Positions 23,338 through 37,220 are shown, counted from the stretch's first letter. The stretch: DNA of 64,000 bases from Ctenosaura bakeri (GCA_948474755.1 CAOLHI010002163.1:186001-250000), one strand, 5' to 3'. Numbers and translations: made by a program. Notes: generated by a model not told the origin, from the sequence alone.

Positions 23338-25650
23338 GTTTGTCAAGTATGTTGATTTTTTACCTACACTTAAGATCAAATAGGTGTCGTGAATATAACA
23401 GATTTTGAAAGATATTTAAGAGTAACTTGTGGAACTATAAAATGGGAACCATGCAATGTTATACCAGAAGATGCTACACAAGTATCAGTGATAGGTTTCA
23501 AAGTTAGCATCCAGTGACACATACAAAAGTGAGTGAGCTATCAGACAGTCCATTATGCTCAAACACAGCCAGAAGGGGCTTTATTTTAAATTTTTCATTC
23601 TCCACACTCTGAATCTGTTTGGCAGGTGAATATATCACAAGTGCTAGACCTGGCTTACATTCTGGGTGTTTGACAATTGAACAAGACATTCCACAGAAAC
23701 ATCATGAATAATCTTCAAATGTCAGAAATCCATTTTGCTACACCAAACATCTAATAGTCCTTATACTCGAAGACAAGTCACAAAGTCTCACAAATGTCTT
23801 TGTCAACTAACTCTATCAAATAACTTGATTTGAAGTACAGCAATAAACATCTGACATTTGGTACATTTATGAACATTTTAAAAAAATTCCCTCCTTTCTC
23901 TTAAAAGTTGTTCCCATAGACAACAACAACCATCAAATAAAATAAAATAAAAATTAGGAAAGCAATATGCAGCATTGCTTTATCTGAAACACAGATTAAA
24001 TAAAGTGGTGATTATAATATATGCAAGTAATTTGTACATATGTACCACACTCTCTTTTATACTATTTGTCATGTATACCGCATTTCAGCATGAAACAGCT
24101 TTCTGTCTGCTCCCCTTTGGAACATATACAAGATAATTCAATCACTAATTCTTTAGCTAGTGGTAAGAGGAAAAGACAAGAGTGACCAATGTCGAGGCTC
24201 AATTTCCATCCCAATCACCACAATCTAATATTTTCATAACTTAATGCAAACCAAAATGTGAACGCTACACTGCCACTAGTAGCAAAAGTGTGTTCTTCCC
24301 CAACGGGGCCTGTAAAACAGGACAGTCACTGACAGCAGTACAATTACTGACACAGATACAGACTTTATGGACATGTTTATCTCTGCTGTAAATCCACACT
24401 CTCTCTCCACTCCGATTCACAAGTCATAAAGAAATTGCAGATAATGAAAAAGTTGGTGAAATTTACAGCATGTCGGAAACCTCAGACAGCCAGAAGAAAT
24501 TAAAGAGCTGACTGGGGATAAATCATACAGGTACAATTAAAACTTCCCATAGCTCCTTCACTTCTAGAACTGGCATGCAATCCAATAGGGATGATAAAAA
24601 GTGGAGGTCATGATCTTCTGGCTGCAGATAGTTAAGAACATTACATGCCAAAATTAGCCAATTCAAGGGTCCTACATTCATCCTAATTTCAACTGGTATT
24701 TGCATGGCTTGTTCTTGCAACAAAGTTATTCTGAAGCCAATGGTGTGAGCAACAAAGAGAAAGGAGAATTGCATTTACAGTCATAACCAGTCTGCATTAT
24801 AATGAGATGCAGAGTGATCAAAACTGAGATGAGAAAAACAAAGTATGAACAAGAAGGCTTAAAGTATATGTTACAAGCAGTACTATCATAGCAATAAGAA
24901 CAATTTCAACTCAAGGAACAGAGTTCTAGCTAGTTTCCCGCTATTGATAGAAGTTTTCTGTCAGCAGAATTGGGAATAATGGGATTTTTAATTATTCCCT
25001 CTTCTTTCTACACTCTCTTAGGTCCCCAGGATCTGACTCAGAGTCTTTGGAACCCCTTGGAAAAGATGTGGGGAAGGCTGCAAGAGGGTAGCTCACCAAT
25101 AATTGTATCTCTCACTGTTCCACTAATGAAAGTCTGTTAGCAGAGGGGAACTAATTTGATTCTGTTCTGAATTTCGTTTTTTACTGCTGACACGAGACAA
25201 TCTAGGCAGTACAAATCTCACAAGATCTCACAGATATCCAGTACTGGGTTGAGTATCAATACCATTACCAAGAAAAGAACCTACCACAGACAACGGAAAA
25301 AACTGGAAAACTGTGAGGTTTTGAAACGCATGTGCATATAACCAGGAATACTGGAAACCCAACTAAATTCTGTGGCTGACTAACTTCTTAAAGGCCTGTT
25401 TCTCTTCTCTGTTTCCTTTTATATATCACACTGCATTTTCATCATGAAACTAACATATTAGCAAAGCAGTGAAAATAGTCAAAATGATACTCCACAAATA
25501 CAAATAACATTTTATTCACTGAATAAGAGGTTACTTATCAGGGAAAATGCACCAACCCGCACCTCAGAACAAATATAATACTAATGTTTTGACCATGTGA
25601 TCTACAAACTCTTCAGCCATAAATACGCACGTAGAAAGCTTCTCAATATA

Positions 25651-26313
25651 CAGGTATACCTCAGTTAACGAAGTACAGTAGATGTGTTTCTGGGCATTTC
25701 ACAGCAGCATTGGTAGAAATAACAGAGAAAGAATAGGGACAAGTTCCTACACCACAGAAAGAAATAGCTTGAACTTCTTTCACCAGGCTTTTTATTCAGA
25801 ACTAAAGATATGGCACATGCAAAATGAAATGACCAGGTCATGCAAGCCTTGCATGGGTAAAAGAAAAACATTTTGAACAGTTCATAGGCCTATGCTTCTT
25901 TCAAAATGTATCCAGGGATGATTTTTTTCTCTCTCACTAATCTCCATTTTTCCTATGATTTTGGTGGCCATATTGATAGATTTATTCTTTATTAAGGTTA
26001 TGGGAGTAGCCAGTGAGACAGGCTTATCTGTTCTTTCCTTTCATCTCTATTTTGTTGTTCACACATGATCAATAAGGAATTCTTGAGGCAGCTTCTGTTT
26101 ATCTTGTTTGCTGTAGGCTGACACACACAGCTACAGTAGGATCAGCTTGAGTAGCATTCCATTCTTTCCAACATTGTCTTCTCAGTGTTGATGCTTCCAA
26201 AAAGCTTCCAATGAGAGAATGACAAGAAGGAAGGAAGGGCTAGGCAGACATATAAAGATTTTGCAAACTGAAGCTTTTTTGCCCCAGAGACTTTGTTAAC
26301 CAGGGTATATCTG
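25651..26313. mobile_element. Tigger/pogo-like DNA transposon remnant
   Basis: The left terminus CAGGTATACCTCAGTTAACG and the right terminus CTTTGTTAACCAGGGTATAT-CTG are imperfect inverted copies. Each is bordered by TA (25,649-25,650 and 26,314-26,315), the Tc1/mariner-type duplication. The terminus resembles Tigger ends as I remember them. No transposase reading frame survives in the 663 bp. Confidence 0.65.
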
Positions 26314-29300
26314 TAGATGAAGGGTGCTTACATATAGAACTGTAGTGAAAAAGGAGTTATAAACACTGTCATTGTTGTAGTTGTTGTCATGATCTTAGTG
26401 TGTGCCATGCCTTGAAATAGGAACTTGACCATTTTCTAATATTTTGTACACACACACTGTCCCTCTAATACATTTTGGGAAACGTTAAGGTAGAGACTGG
26501 TTGGAACAGGTGGTTTTCTGTTCACAAAGTAAGACAATAATAATGTTTGCCACCTGCACTTAAAACAGACTATTTTTTTCAAATGAAAGCATCAAACAAT
26601 TTGAAGATTCTTTGAAGATCTGTTCAGAATTTACTTGTAACTATCAGTTGTTTGTCTAAAGGGATATCAGCCAGACTTAGATTTCTGTTTTCAACAAAGC
26701 AAGTGAATGGTGCATAATGGATTTCTCCAGCCAATTCATGTCGATTCTAGTGAGCCAAGTCTACACTTTTAACTCATTATTTTCTTAACAGGCCTTCCTA
26801 ACTCAACCACAGAGAATTTAATTTTTATTCTGTCCTAGAGTCAAAGGTCTGAGAGTGACTTAAATGGTCCATAACAAAAGCCTTCTAAAATAAAGCAATG
26901 TAACTGAGAAAAAACTCACCAAGTTAATGTAAAAAGCAACAATACACTGTGTATTCAAAGGAAAAAGCTGCAATTTCTACATTTACACACCATTTAAAAG
27001 GACAAGACGCATTACTTGTGTACATAGAATCAGATATTTATATCAGTACTAGACATAACAAAGAAAGTAGTAGTAAGCAAGGCTCAGCACAGGGGGCTGT
27101 ACTACTTTTGACTATGTTACTTCTAGGTGCCCCTTTTTGCTTTATTTTCAACATTCTGAAGGAGTTGAAGGTTCTGGGGCAGGTTGGCATCCTAAACTGC
27201 CACATTTGCAGGTAATTTGAAGGCATTTGGGGTCATTAAATGTAAGTACATTATGTATTTACTTATTTCATTTATATCCTATCTTTCTCATTGCACAGGA
27301 ATTAAGGTGAAATTTCAAAAAATATTTTAGGGGTTCTAGAGATTTGGAGGTCTTTGGGGCAACAAAAGTGGATTCAGAGGCACACTTTCCCCACTCCTGC
27401 CTTATAATCTGCAGGGAAAGAATTTCATCCATCAATAGTCTGCCAGGAACAGCATCTAGGCCAAAGGTGAAAAACATGTGGTACTTTAGATGATATTAAG
27501 AGTCCACTTCCCATCATTCCTAACCATTATCCATGCTGGTTGACCTGACTGGTTTTAAAGACAAACGGCACCTGGAGGGCCACAGATTGCTAACCTAGGC
27601 AGTTATACAATGTAGAATTAAGTCTCTGCTTATTCTTGGTATTTGTTTTTCTTGGCAACCTACTAGTTACAGCTCTGCACACATGACTAGAAGTCAACAT
27701 ACAAGGCATTACCATGCCAGTGGCAGAACTTGCAAGCTTCTGCAGCCCTCTCAACTTGAACCCAACAATGACTGAATATCATACTGTTATTCTCCTGGGG
27801 GCACTGCTGTCGAGAAATATCACCTTCCACAGGTTATAAAGTCATGAATCCACATAATGTACACCATATCATTGGATAACACAATCCTGGATAAGATGCA
27901 ACTTGTGATATTTTAAAAATGAATATTTTTGTCTGTCTAAAGTATAAGGCACATGAAATGAATTGATAAATAAAAAAAACACAAAAGAATGCAGAGAGAC
28001 AAACTTGACGTGACTGCTATCTAATAATTGCTGCAAATTATTTTAGTTGAAGTAATTTGACTATATTTAAGAACAGATGGTATCTTTGTATTTAATAAGC
28101 CAATCCTCTGAGGTAAAACTAGCTCTTTCTAAACTGTTGCTCTATGCATCACAACTGTTCTGTTATTTAAGTTTCAAGTTTGGTTGCAATAGATGCTTAC
28201 TCCACAAGAAGCAATTGTTTGTATCATAGAAGGATACTTCTGATCTTTTTTTGTGTGTGTGCAACACAAGTATCTTAAAATAAGTGTCAAACTGAAGCCT
28301 TTCTTTGCCATAAAATCCTCAGATTGGATAGAATAGAGGAAACGGAACACTATGTTTGCTCTGGTTCTAGAATACTTTTGCTTTACAGAACTACAGCAAA
28401 TGTCACTTCAACCAAAGTTCTGGCTTTTCAAGAGAAACACAGATCTATGGGAAAGTCACTAAGCAATGTTACAGATACGATGAGTATACACCAAAAATAG
28501 AACATAGCAGCAGACTAGACAACATATTTCAAGTCTAAGAAGCAAGGTGCACAAGTGGGGAGATCATTATGCATCACTATGACCACCGGTGTGATAACTA
28601 CAGATGCAGTGAATGGAAGGACTGTGAACCCAACTCTTTCCAATTGTTATAGAATCTAGAGTTCAAGAAGGTCAAAGTGAGCTGATTACAGCAAATAATT
28701 ACTGTTAATTTTGTCAGTAAAACAAGCAAGCTGATGAAATTCAACAAAATTAGTCCAATGGAAATCCAGTCCATTTCCAACAGCAATGAATCTGCCTTTA
28801 AACTGGTAAGCAGAATTCAGATCCAAAGATTTTGCCACATGTACTGTGTGCATGTGTGTATGATATAGATCCTCTCATACAAAAGCTCTTGAAGCCAGAT
28901 TTGGAGGGTCTGCAAGGATCTGTGAAGGAGAGCTGTCCTTGCATAAACAGAACCACTATACACTTGCACTGAAAGATCGTAGCATCCAAAGTCCCAGTTA
29001 TACTGGAGTTGAGATAAGGAACCTGGAAAGTTCTGCCATCAAATACTTCTTCAAGTCTCCATTTTGGAAAAATAGAAAATCCCAAATTCTAAAACGACTG
29101 CTGACAGAATTCTAAGATGGGGCCTACAGTAGAGAGCCTTAGGACTTACATGCACATTTACCTATTTACTAGACTTCAAGTTATCAAGAAGTCTTCATAG
29201 CAGTGAGGAGCTAGTGATAATAATCTGTTGGGTACTTCATGCTGGTGATGGCCAAATACATTCCTTTTCTTTCAACCATTCCCTTCCTCTTTGCAGAGAA

Positions 29301-31216
29301 GGCTTTTAGGGGAAGAGAAAATTACTCTTGCTAGAGACTGAATTGATGGCATAGCAAAGATGGAAGAAACTGGGCAAACGTATGCATGTCGCCAGGGTCT
29401 AGCCTATTCTATTATTGGTTTCTGAGTTAGGTTTTTGAATACCAGATGGCCCACAGATTTAATGGTCCCCCATCCATTTTGGCAGCCTATAGAGAACTCA
29501 CATTTGTTTTTTCATATAATGAATGAAAAAATCCACTTCTGAAAGCCTTCTAGAAAGCACAATTCACTTTTACATCACATTATGTGGACCATGATATCTT
29601 TCTTGAGACAAAATAAGATTTTTTAAAACAAAATTTTAAAAAACACACACAGAAATGGAGTTCCAGCTTCTTCCCATTTTGTTGGAAGGATCCTGGGGAG
29701 TGGGGAGACAAATGATCCTCTGAAGTTCCTCACCATTATTGTAACATCCTATAGAGCAATTGATCCTAGCTACCCTCTTCTCATTCTCCTTCTAAATGAA
29801 AGTGTGCTTTCACTTGGATCATCCCTCCTGCACACTCAGGCTGGCAGGGCAGTAGTGACAGCAACTAAGTAACTTGTGAGCATCCTGATACAGCCTATGT
29901 TACAACCTTATCATGACTTACCTGAAAATACATATTACCAAGTGACTTATAATTGGTCTCAATATACCATCATATACTTGGCAAAATCTTACCAAACTTC
30001 TTCCATAAAATCAAAAGCACTAGGAGGGATCAAAAAGGCAATTTACTTTACCCCCTGCACTGGATGAGTTTATAATCTAAACCAGGTATGCTCAGATTTT
30101 TCTATTCATTTTTCCAGGGAGAAGTGTAGGGATCAGAACAGCATTTTATTACTTAAGTACCACCTCATAGTAGGTTAAACAGTACAATAAAGTTATGTTC
30201 CAGTTGTGGAATGAATGTGCTTGTATAATCCAAAGCACTGAATACAAAAACCAAAGACAAACAGTGATAATCTCAGCTGGCAAGATAAGAGTGATGTGCT
30301 TGCAAGGTTGCCGTTATAACTATGGAACACTGATGAATAAAGAATTTGAAAATTTAATAGCCTGTACTTGAGCCACAGAGTTGTGCCATCGTAGGACTTG
30401 TAGCATGACTATAGAAATTGTGCTGCCACCTGACATGTATTGCTACTACTTATGGTTGAGTGATTTTCCAGCAGGCAGACTAGCAGTAGTACAGAGGGAG
30501 CACAAAGCTCTGCCACCTAGTCATCACTGAAGTCTGGATATTTTTTTTAATTCTTATGACATCTTACAAGTGAATCTATTTACTATACCTCCTTATGATT
30601 TGGTAAGGCAGCCAGAAGCTCTACATAATTGTTTTGTATACTGGGATCTAGCCTATAGGCAGCCAACTTTGCAAAAAGTTTATGGAAGTCTGTACTACAG
30701 CCTGTTGGCCTTCAGGAGGCTTGACTTTCGCATTTACTTTCGGCCAAATGTTGAGAATTAAGTGATCTTCTATCCACCATTGGTATTTGTTTCATGGTTT
30801 AACTTTGTTAATTTGGGGTTCTATTTTATATTTGGGAAAATCTGAGTGAAAGCCACTATATTAACTGCAGGTGGAAAAGAAAGTCCACTCCATCCGACAG
30901 CACATGGGATCTATTCCTGGAGCACAAGATAGCATGCTGAAAGAAAATTACTTCAGGTGAAACCAGCAACTGTAGAAGAAACTGTAGAAAGAAAGTGTAG
31001 AAAATTGTACAAAGAGAAGGAACATTTTCCTCTAGTGTTAGAAGGAAATACAGAAATACAGTGACAACTTTATAAAGAGAATAAATATTTTATTCTCTTT
31101 AATAAACTGAATTACAAAGTCTTAATTCAGGGTTAGAGGGATCATGCAACTCCCTAGCTCCACTGACTACTGGGCTGTTTCTGGGCACATTTCAAAGCTC
31201 TGGTAATGACTTATAA

Positions 31217-31535
31217 CTAGGGATGGGCCAAACGAATCCTTGGATCCTACACAAGGATTTGGGATTCGCAGGTCCGAATCCCCGCGACAAAATAGGCAAA
31301 CCAAATCTTTCAAATCCTGCGGTGGTGGGGAGCGCGATGTTGTGCTTCCCGCTCTTTCCTTGCCCGCACCCAGCGCGATCCTGCTGGAGGCAGGAGGAAG
31401 AAGGTTGTAGGGAACGTGATGTCATGCTCTCTGCTCTTCTCCTGCCCGCCCCCAGTGAGGATTAGAAAGGTTCAAGATTTGTGGATTCCCAGAACATTTC
31501 AAGGATTTGGAAAATTCTGGATTCGTCCCATCCCT
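31217..31535. mobile_element. hAT-type MITE with perfect 8-bp target duplication
   Basis: The element begins CTAGGGATGGG and ends CCCATCCCT, with AACGAATCC inside the left end answered by GGATTCG inside the right. It is flanked by perfect 8-bp repeats ACTTATAA (31,209-31,216 and 31,536-31,543). An 8-bp duplication is diagnostic of the hAT superfamily. The interior is GC-rich and has no transposase. Confidence 0.85.
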
Positions 31536-31739
31536 ACTTATAATGTCCTGTATAGTTTAGATCCAAGCTATCTGACATACCATATCTCTCTTTATGAGCC
31601 TGCCCAAAAGAGGCCCTTATTTCAGTCCTACCACATTCATAAGTATAGTTGGCTGAGAAAGAAAAATTGTACTTTGGGCTCTGGAACTCCTTTTCAGAAA
31701 AGCTAGAATGCCATGCTCCTCACTGTCATTCTGTCAGCA

Positions 31740-31990
31740 AGGAAAGACTTCTTAAAAATTCTGGCAGGCTTTTAGAATTGAAGTTTTTTTTAAGGAAAGA
31801 GCTCTTAGGAGAGTGTCAAATTATTTGAAATTGTACTGTTTTTAATTGCTTTTTATACTTTAAAGTATATATTTTAAATTGTTTTAAAGAGTTTTATTCT
31901 GTTTTAATGTTGACCATTTGCATATTTTAACTATACTGTAATCATTTCAATTTGAATCCAAAGCTTAGGGAAAAGTATAAAAGTAAGAGT
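31740..31990 (+). mobile_element. L2-like LINE 3' fragment
   Basis: It resembles the fragment near 11,030: TCTGGCAGGCTTTTAGAATT, then TTTTAATTGCTTTTTATACT and long T/A-rich 3' UTR sequence, ending in AAAGTATAAAAGTAAG. It has no coding content. Confidence 0.4.
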
Positions 31991-33559
31991 ATAAAGATGA
32001 AGATGACCACGATGATAATGACAGTTTAAAATTCCAATAAAACCTAGAACAATCTGCAAAGCTAGACACAATTGAAAACATGCAAACATCTAAGGATTAA
32101 ATAATTATTCTCAACACTTTATAGAGCAAGTGATCCCAGCTATTCTCTACATAAAAACAAAACAGAAGGCCAACAACAGTAGCTGGCCATCAACTGTGCA
32201 CATTTATAGGAAAAGAAACAACATTTACACTCCAATATAACTACTATATGGAGGCAATAAAACTGATACCATTTTTAAAAAGTTAAGTAATGTTCAAAAC
32301 ACAATAAGAAGGCTACCCATGGATTGCTCCATCCAATTCTGAAAAGCCACAAATGCACTTTCTAGTACCAAATTCTATGCAGCCTTCTGCTGCCACCTAA
32401 AGGCCACTGGAAAATAGATCTTGTTATGATACTATCATACTTACCTTGCACAAAGGAAAAGCAGCCCTTAATCTTGAAAAACAACTTCCATATCCAAGTA
32501 ACAAAAGTGTCTTTAACTGCTTTTAATTTGTGTTTCCATTTCATTATGCCACTGTGGTTATAATACATTAGTGGGCAGCCCACCAGAAATGGGAAAGATG
32601 TACTTCCTACCACATGGACAATACACACAGAAGTGCGCTCATTTTCAAAAGAATATAAGTAAGCACTGCTATGGTCAATGGGCCCTACTTCAAGATAAGA
32701 ATGTATAGGAGGGCTCAGGGCTGGATCTGTAGGCTGCAGGCTGCAAATGATCTGCCAAAATCTGGCAGCAGATCATACCAATTAATGTTGGTGGCCAATC
32801 AGAAAAGTGATTTGAAGCAAGAATGTTTTGCTTGATTTAAAGAGCATTAAATTTTTGGAGTACAATTGGTCACTGACTTTCTACAATCCAGTTTTTGAGC
32901 CTCCCCATCTCTGGCTGAAACGATGCAGTATAGAGCATGGTATCAGAGAGTCCATAAAAGGGAACAGTGGATATAGCAAAATCAGATATTTTCATGGAAA
33001 AAAATCTAGACTCTAAGAAGCTATATAATCCTGTTGTGCCAGACTTGCATCAATAATTTATGTGACAGTGAAAGAGAGGAAAGATCAGGTTGGTAAACAG
33101 AATTTGTTACAGTAATTTTTTTCCATCCCAGACACACTTTCTCAGTGCCAGAAAAGCAAAGACAGAAAGCTTGTACTGAGATAAATACTGACTTATCACT
33201 ACAAATTAAAAATGACTAGGTATAAATGTTACTTATGCTGGGGTTATCTTCTGCAGTATTGACTACTTGTTCACTGTTTTTCCTTGAGAAATACCAAGCA
33301 ATGAACACATGGTTGATGAGCACAAACATCTATATAATTCAGTACTGCATGTACACAAAAGCATGAAATAATAAAGGAAACTGCTGGTTGAGAAAGACCT
33401 ATAATCTGTAATTAACTATCATGTCATCTGTTATCAGTGATGCTTCCTTTGTTCGGTATAAGATGTTCTCTTTCCCCAGTTTCTGTCTTCCCTAGTAGAA
33501 ACTCTTTAACAGCCCTGCCAAAGTCTTGCAAACTCAAGGTAATGGCTTCTTTGATTGAA

Positions 33560-33905
33560 TCTATTTACCTTTAACGCAGTCGTCTTCTTTTTCTACCATC
33601 TTCCAAGCATTATTCTCACCTTACCAAGCATTACTGTCTTTTCTAACAAGTCATGATGCCTCATGATATGTCCAAAGTACAATATCTTCAGTTTAGTAAT
33701 TTTGGCTTCTAGAATGGGCTCAGATTTTATTTGCTCTCAAACCATTTATTTGTCTTTTTGGCAATCCGTGCTAGAATTCTCCATTAGCACCACATTTCAA
33801 ATAAGCTGATTCTCTTCCTACTAGCTTTCCTCAGTGTCCAGTTTTTACAAATCAAAATACTATGGCATGGATGATCCTAGCTTTCCTGCAGTTATTCTAC
33901 TGTAA
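33560..33905 (-). mobile_element. LINE reverse-transcriptase C-terminal remnant
   Basis: The minus strand gives a broken reading that resembles the C-terminal stretch of vertebrate LINE polyproteins. Traces of a cysteine/tryptophan block near 33,820, NEWVL-like near 33,745, and a tyrosine-phenylalanine-GHVMRHDSLEK-like motif near 33,640-33,680 can be seen through frameshifts. It is probably RTE/L1-related. It lies directly next to LIN52 exon 5, within the intron. Confidence 0.5.
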
Positions 33906-33967
33906 TGTTTAGAAACAATATTGAAGCTTTGAAACAGAAGATGTTTTAGCACCTTTACAGTACTCAC

Positions 33968-34051
33968 ATTCATCCAGTCCCAACTGATATGCCAGATTCT
34001 GTAAACCTCGTACCTTTTCCATTAGATTAGCTGTTGTGAGACTGCCCAGCT
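33968..34051 (-). CDS. LIN52: LIN52, coding exon 5 (84 bp)
   Basis: This is the fifth coding exon of the MuvB subunit LIN52. Completing the split Glu codon, it reads ELGSLTTANLMEKVRG, then LQNLAYQLGLDE, essentially identical to the vertebrate protein. The acceptor is TTGTTTTAG on the minus strand; the donor is T|GTGAGT. The segment is part of the helical C-terminal half that packs with LIN9 in the MuvB core. The next exon, which should encode about 18 residues ending in a lysine-rich tail, was searched for in 1-33,967 and not found. Confidence 0.95.
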
Positions 34052-34756
34052 CTAAAACAAAGAGTTGATGAGTTAAGGGTACTTGCCTTTCAATATTTAA
34101 CAGTCATCCCTCGTACTGTATCAATATCAACATCACTACTCTATTATATGAACTACCATTTCTTGTACAGTCTTTTTACACAATCACCTATCTAGATGAT
34201 TTAAGATCATAGCTTTCTACTGCTCAAGTCCAGTTAAATGGATGTAAACTTACATATAAATGTCTTTAAACACAATGTATTAAAAGTAGTGTAAGTTAAA
34301 TATTATAGGGTAGATTCGTCACTGGACTTTCACTGGCAGAACTGTACAATCTAGTGGACATAGGAAAATTTTGTCTTCTCATTGAAACCCTCCACCTCAA
34401 CCAAGAAATCCACCACACCTAATTTTTGAGGTACTTCAAGTGCTGCAGAGGTGAGAATAAAGGAAGTTCTGTCATGCTATCATGTTGGATATAAAGGAAA
34501 AAAACTTTCGCCATCCCAAATATATGTGGATGTAAATGTCAAATTGACAGAATTTAGCCAAAAGAGGTAAGCTAAAGAAAGGAAGAAATTCAATATGAGG
34601 CTAACACTAACAATAACACTTCTGCTCTCTCTCTTTCACACACATTGTCTTCCAACATGAAACCCAGAACAGAAGCACAGCAGGTATAATCATCAAATTC
34701 TGTACAGATTGGCCTACACTTGTCTTTTTGGGATAAAAATGGCATAACCATTGTTA

Positions 34757-34982
34757 TTGTTGTTGTGCGCCTTCAAATCATTTCCGATTTATGGCAATCC
34801 TAGGTGAACATATCATGGAGTTTTCTTGGAAAGAGATCTGCCTTTGCCTTTCTCTGAGGCTGAGAGTATGTGATTTGCCCAAGGTCACCCAATGAGTTTC
34901 CATAGCTGAGCTAGGATCTGAACCCTGATCTTCAGAGTCACAATCAAATGCTCAAGCTACTACACCATTCTGGCTCTCAGCA
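34757..34982 (-). mobile_element. tRNA-headed MIR-like SINE
   Basis: The plus strand shows TTGTTGTTGTGCGCCTTCAA at the left and CCAAGGTCACCCAATGAGTT in the middle. At the right it reads CTACACCATTCTGGCTCTC, the complement of the GAGCCAG tRNA-like head. Near full length. Confidence 0.75.
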
Positions 34983-35128
34983 TGACAACAGCATCTATTA
35001 CAAATTCTGAAAAGAAAAGAAGATAAGGTGTCTAGAAGCAAGTTCATAAATTTGCCACTAGAAAGTCTAATGTTATGTTACTACGCTTCATAAAGATGGA
35101 CAACTTTTCATTTTCCGTACATAAAGTA

Positions 35129-35348
35129 CAGTACACCCTCCATATACACGGAGGTTCCATTCCAGGAACTCCCATGTAAAACAAAAAATGCAAAGTGTCA
35201 CATCCCATTATAGTCAATGGATGCAATGTGCTTGTGGCCATGGTAGCAGAGGCACATGCCCACTGCATCCATTGACTATAATGGAATGTAATACTTCATG
35301 CAATCTCACATTTGTGCTGCAGAGGTTATATGAGAGGAGGGCCCACTG
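35129..35348. mobile_element. Tigger-like MITE, family T, copy 1
   Basis: It is bordered by TA on both sides, with left end CAGTACACCCTCCATATACA and right end GGAGGGCCCACTG. Inside are a CCATTGACTATAATGG word and its counterpart CCCATTATAGTCAATGG, making the centre partly foldback. A second copy lies in ALDH6A1 intron 1 near 45,270-45,492. Non-autonomous; no transposase. Confidence 0.6.
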
Positions 35349-35709
35349 TAATTTGCTTAGGCTTTCCTTAAAACCCTGTGGCTCAGTGCAATCTGCTCTC
35401 ATTACTACTAACATTCATTCATAAGTGTACAATGCACACATTTCTTTCAGACCTCTCCCAAGTCATTTCAAGAGTTTTACACTTGAAGGACATTACAGTC
35501 ATACATCTAATGTTGATTTCTTCCCTAGAGGGGAAACACATCTGGGACATACATTTCATAAAGGCAAGCAATTTGATAATTCTTTATATTAAGTGAAAAA
35601 CAAATATTTATCAACTTGTGATATTTATCAACTTTTTGACAAACAACACAGGTCTTGCTAATTCTATGTAAGTGAAATTCTCATGAAGCTCTTGACAAGA
35701 GAAACTCAC

Positions 35710-35776
35710 CTTTTAACATGTCAATATCATCATTTTCTAATTCAGCCATCCATTTGGGAGGAGAACTGGTGATGGG
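35710..35776 (-). CDS. LIN52: LIN52, coding exon 4 (67 bp)
   Basis: Reads P-I-T then SSPPKWMAELENDDIDMLK and the first base of a Glu codon completed by exon 5. Human LIN52 has the same block with Ile for the Leu in AEL. Acceptor TTTTTAATAG and donor G|GTGAG are canonical on the minus strand, and the phase matches exons 3 and 5 exactly. The block belongs to the conserved centre of the protein that holds it in the MuvB complex. Confidence 0.95.
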
Positions 35777-36941
35777 CTATTAAAAAGAGAGACACACATA
35801 CAAAGCACAATTGTGATCATCTATTTCATTTATCCAACAGAAGCCACAAAATGTTTAAAATAAGTAATACTAACTACTCAAGAATGCCAAAACTCCATTT
35901 CAACTGAACATTCTATTTCAGCTATATAATGAATGCTTCACCTGTTTCCAAATCTGACAGAGTAAATAAACAAAGCAACTTGGCTGAGATGCTTTTTTTA
36001 AAACATGTATTTACTTCCCTATGCATGAAAAATACATGTTTTTCTTAAAACTAACTAGTTCCAGTGCCTGTTTTAACTGTTGTTTCACTACACGAAACAC
36101 TGTGGAGAATTCCATATTTGAACGTGTAGCTTTACTATATAATTGTGCAGAAAATTAGGAATTTCATTTTTTATTAACAAAAACCTTGAACTCTTTATTT
36201 CAAGAGAACAGTTCAAGACTTTTGCACTTCAAAAATCTTTTGAATAAGGTTATTTTCCCTGTCCTTCAATATGGCCAATACAAAGCTTCCAACCAAAATA
36301 TGCAGAGGTCAGAGATGATCCCAAGCCATTTTGATATCTGAGGCACAAAGTTTAAATATAACGACAAAACGGTATTGAAAATATAATAAATAAAATACCT
36401 GACCATTTGCTGCCTTTAATGAGACCCTAAAATCTGTTACCTTATTGTTAATAGAAGCATTCACTGTATCACTACTGCATCATACTAACCTACAGATAAT
36501 TTGAGTTCAGCCTCCTATACTTAATAAGTTGTCTTTATTTTATCTCAACAAACATATCAGGTATGTACCTCAAAAGCATAATGGCACCAACATATAAGTA
36601 TATTCACACAGTATTGGATATGTACTTGGATATGTACTTACAACTGGCAACACCATACTTGTGAAGAAAGAAGAGCAGGAAGCAATATTGCATGATTCTC
36701 CACCCACTCATCCCAAAAAGTAATTCTAGAGGACTGGGAATGCTGCAATGTAGCATGAGACGCAGTGTGAGAAGTTGCAAAGAGGGTGCAGAAACAACTG
36801 TCAAAAAAGCCTCTCACAGCTACTTCTCCTGCAGAGAGCATCTGCTGAATACCACTTGATGAATGGAAACAGCCTTTCTAACAGTGGAATGTCCTGTCTA
36901 GATCAAATCTAGAGTGATTATCTAGATAGTTATATATAGTT

Positions 36942-36988
<47 letters not shown>

Positions 36989-37220
36989 TATGTGAAACTA
37001 GATTTAATAGTTTTATATCTTGTTTAACAGAAATCGCAAAGCAAGAAAAGCAAGAAGAGCAGAATGAACTAAGTGGACTAGACTGCAATCTGATACTCAC
37101 GTAGCTGGAAGGAAGCCTCACTTTACTGGATCACAGCTACTTCTGAACAGATACAGTACATATATACACAATACATATCCAATAGAGTGCTACTATAAAT
37201 CCATGTTAGACATTACTTAC
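35777..37220 (-). other. LIN52 intron 3
   Basis: 1.44 kb with donor GTAAGT and acceptor TTTTTAATAG. Apart from the TA microsatellite nothing definable is seen. Confidence 0.9.
36950..36985. repeat. (TA)n microsatellite
   Basis: A pure TA run of about 36 bp in LIN52 intron 3. Confidence 0.95.

Larger units (their letters stand above)
1..33967 (-). other. LIN52 intron 5 (last intron, open at the window edge)
   Basis: At least 34 kb without a recognised exon. Donor GTGAGT at 33,967. Between the repeats listed separately it is AT-rich, mostly featureless DNA: I see nothing definable in 1,260-2,110, 3,430-6,190, 6,660-8,800, 10,410-11,030, 11,410-13,400, 16,330-18,190, 18,800-20,030, 23,340-25,640, 26,320-31,200 and 32,000-33,560, apart from short MITE scraps near 5,340, 11,520 and 27,470 and a LINE-tail scrap near 27,255. 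No spliceable VSX2 exon was recognised. Confidence 0.8.
34052..35709 (-). other. LIN52 intron 4
   Basis: 1.66 kb with donor GTGAG and acceptor TTGTTTTAG. It holds a MIR-like SINE and a Tigger-like MITE (listed); the rest shows no definable feature. Confidence 0.9.

Noticed and set aside
1..33967. Last coding exon of LIN52
   Set aside because: I looked on the minus strand for an exon encoding a methionine-threonine-arginine-glycine-lysine-phenylalanine block and a lysine-rich C-terminus; no candidate with a proper acceptor was found. It is probably outside the window.
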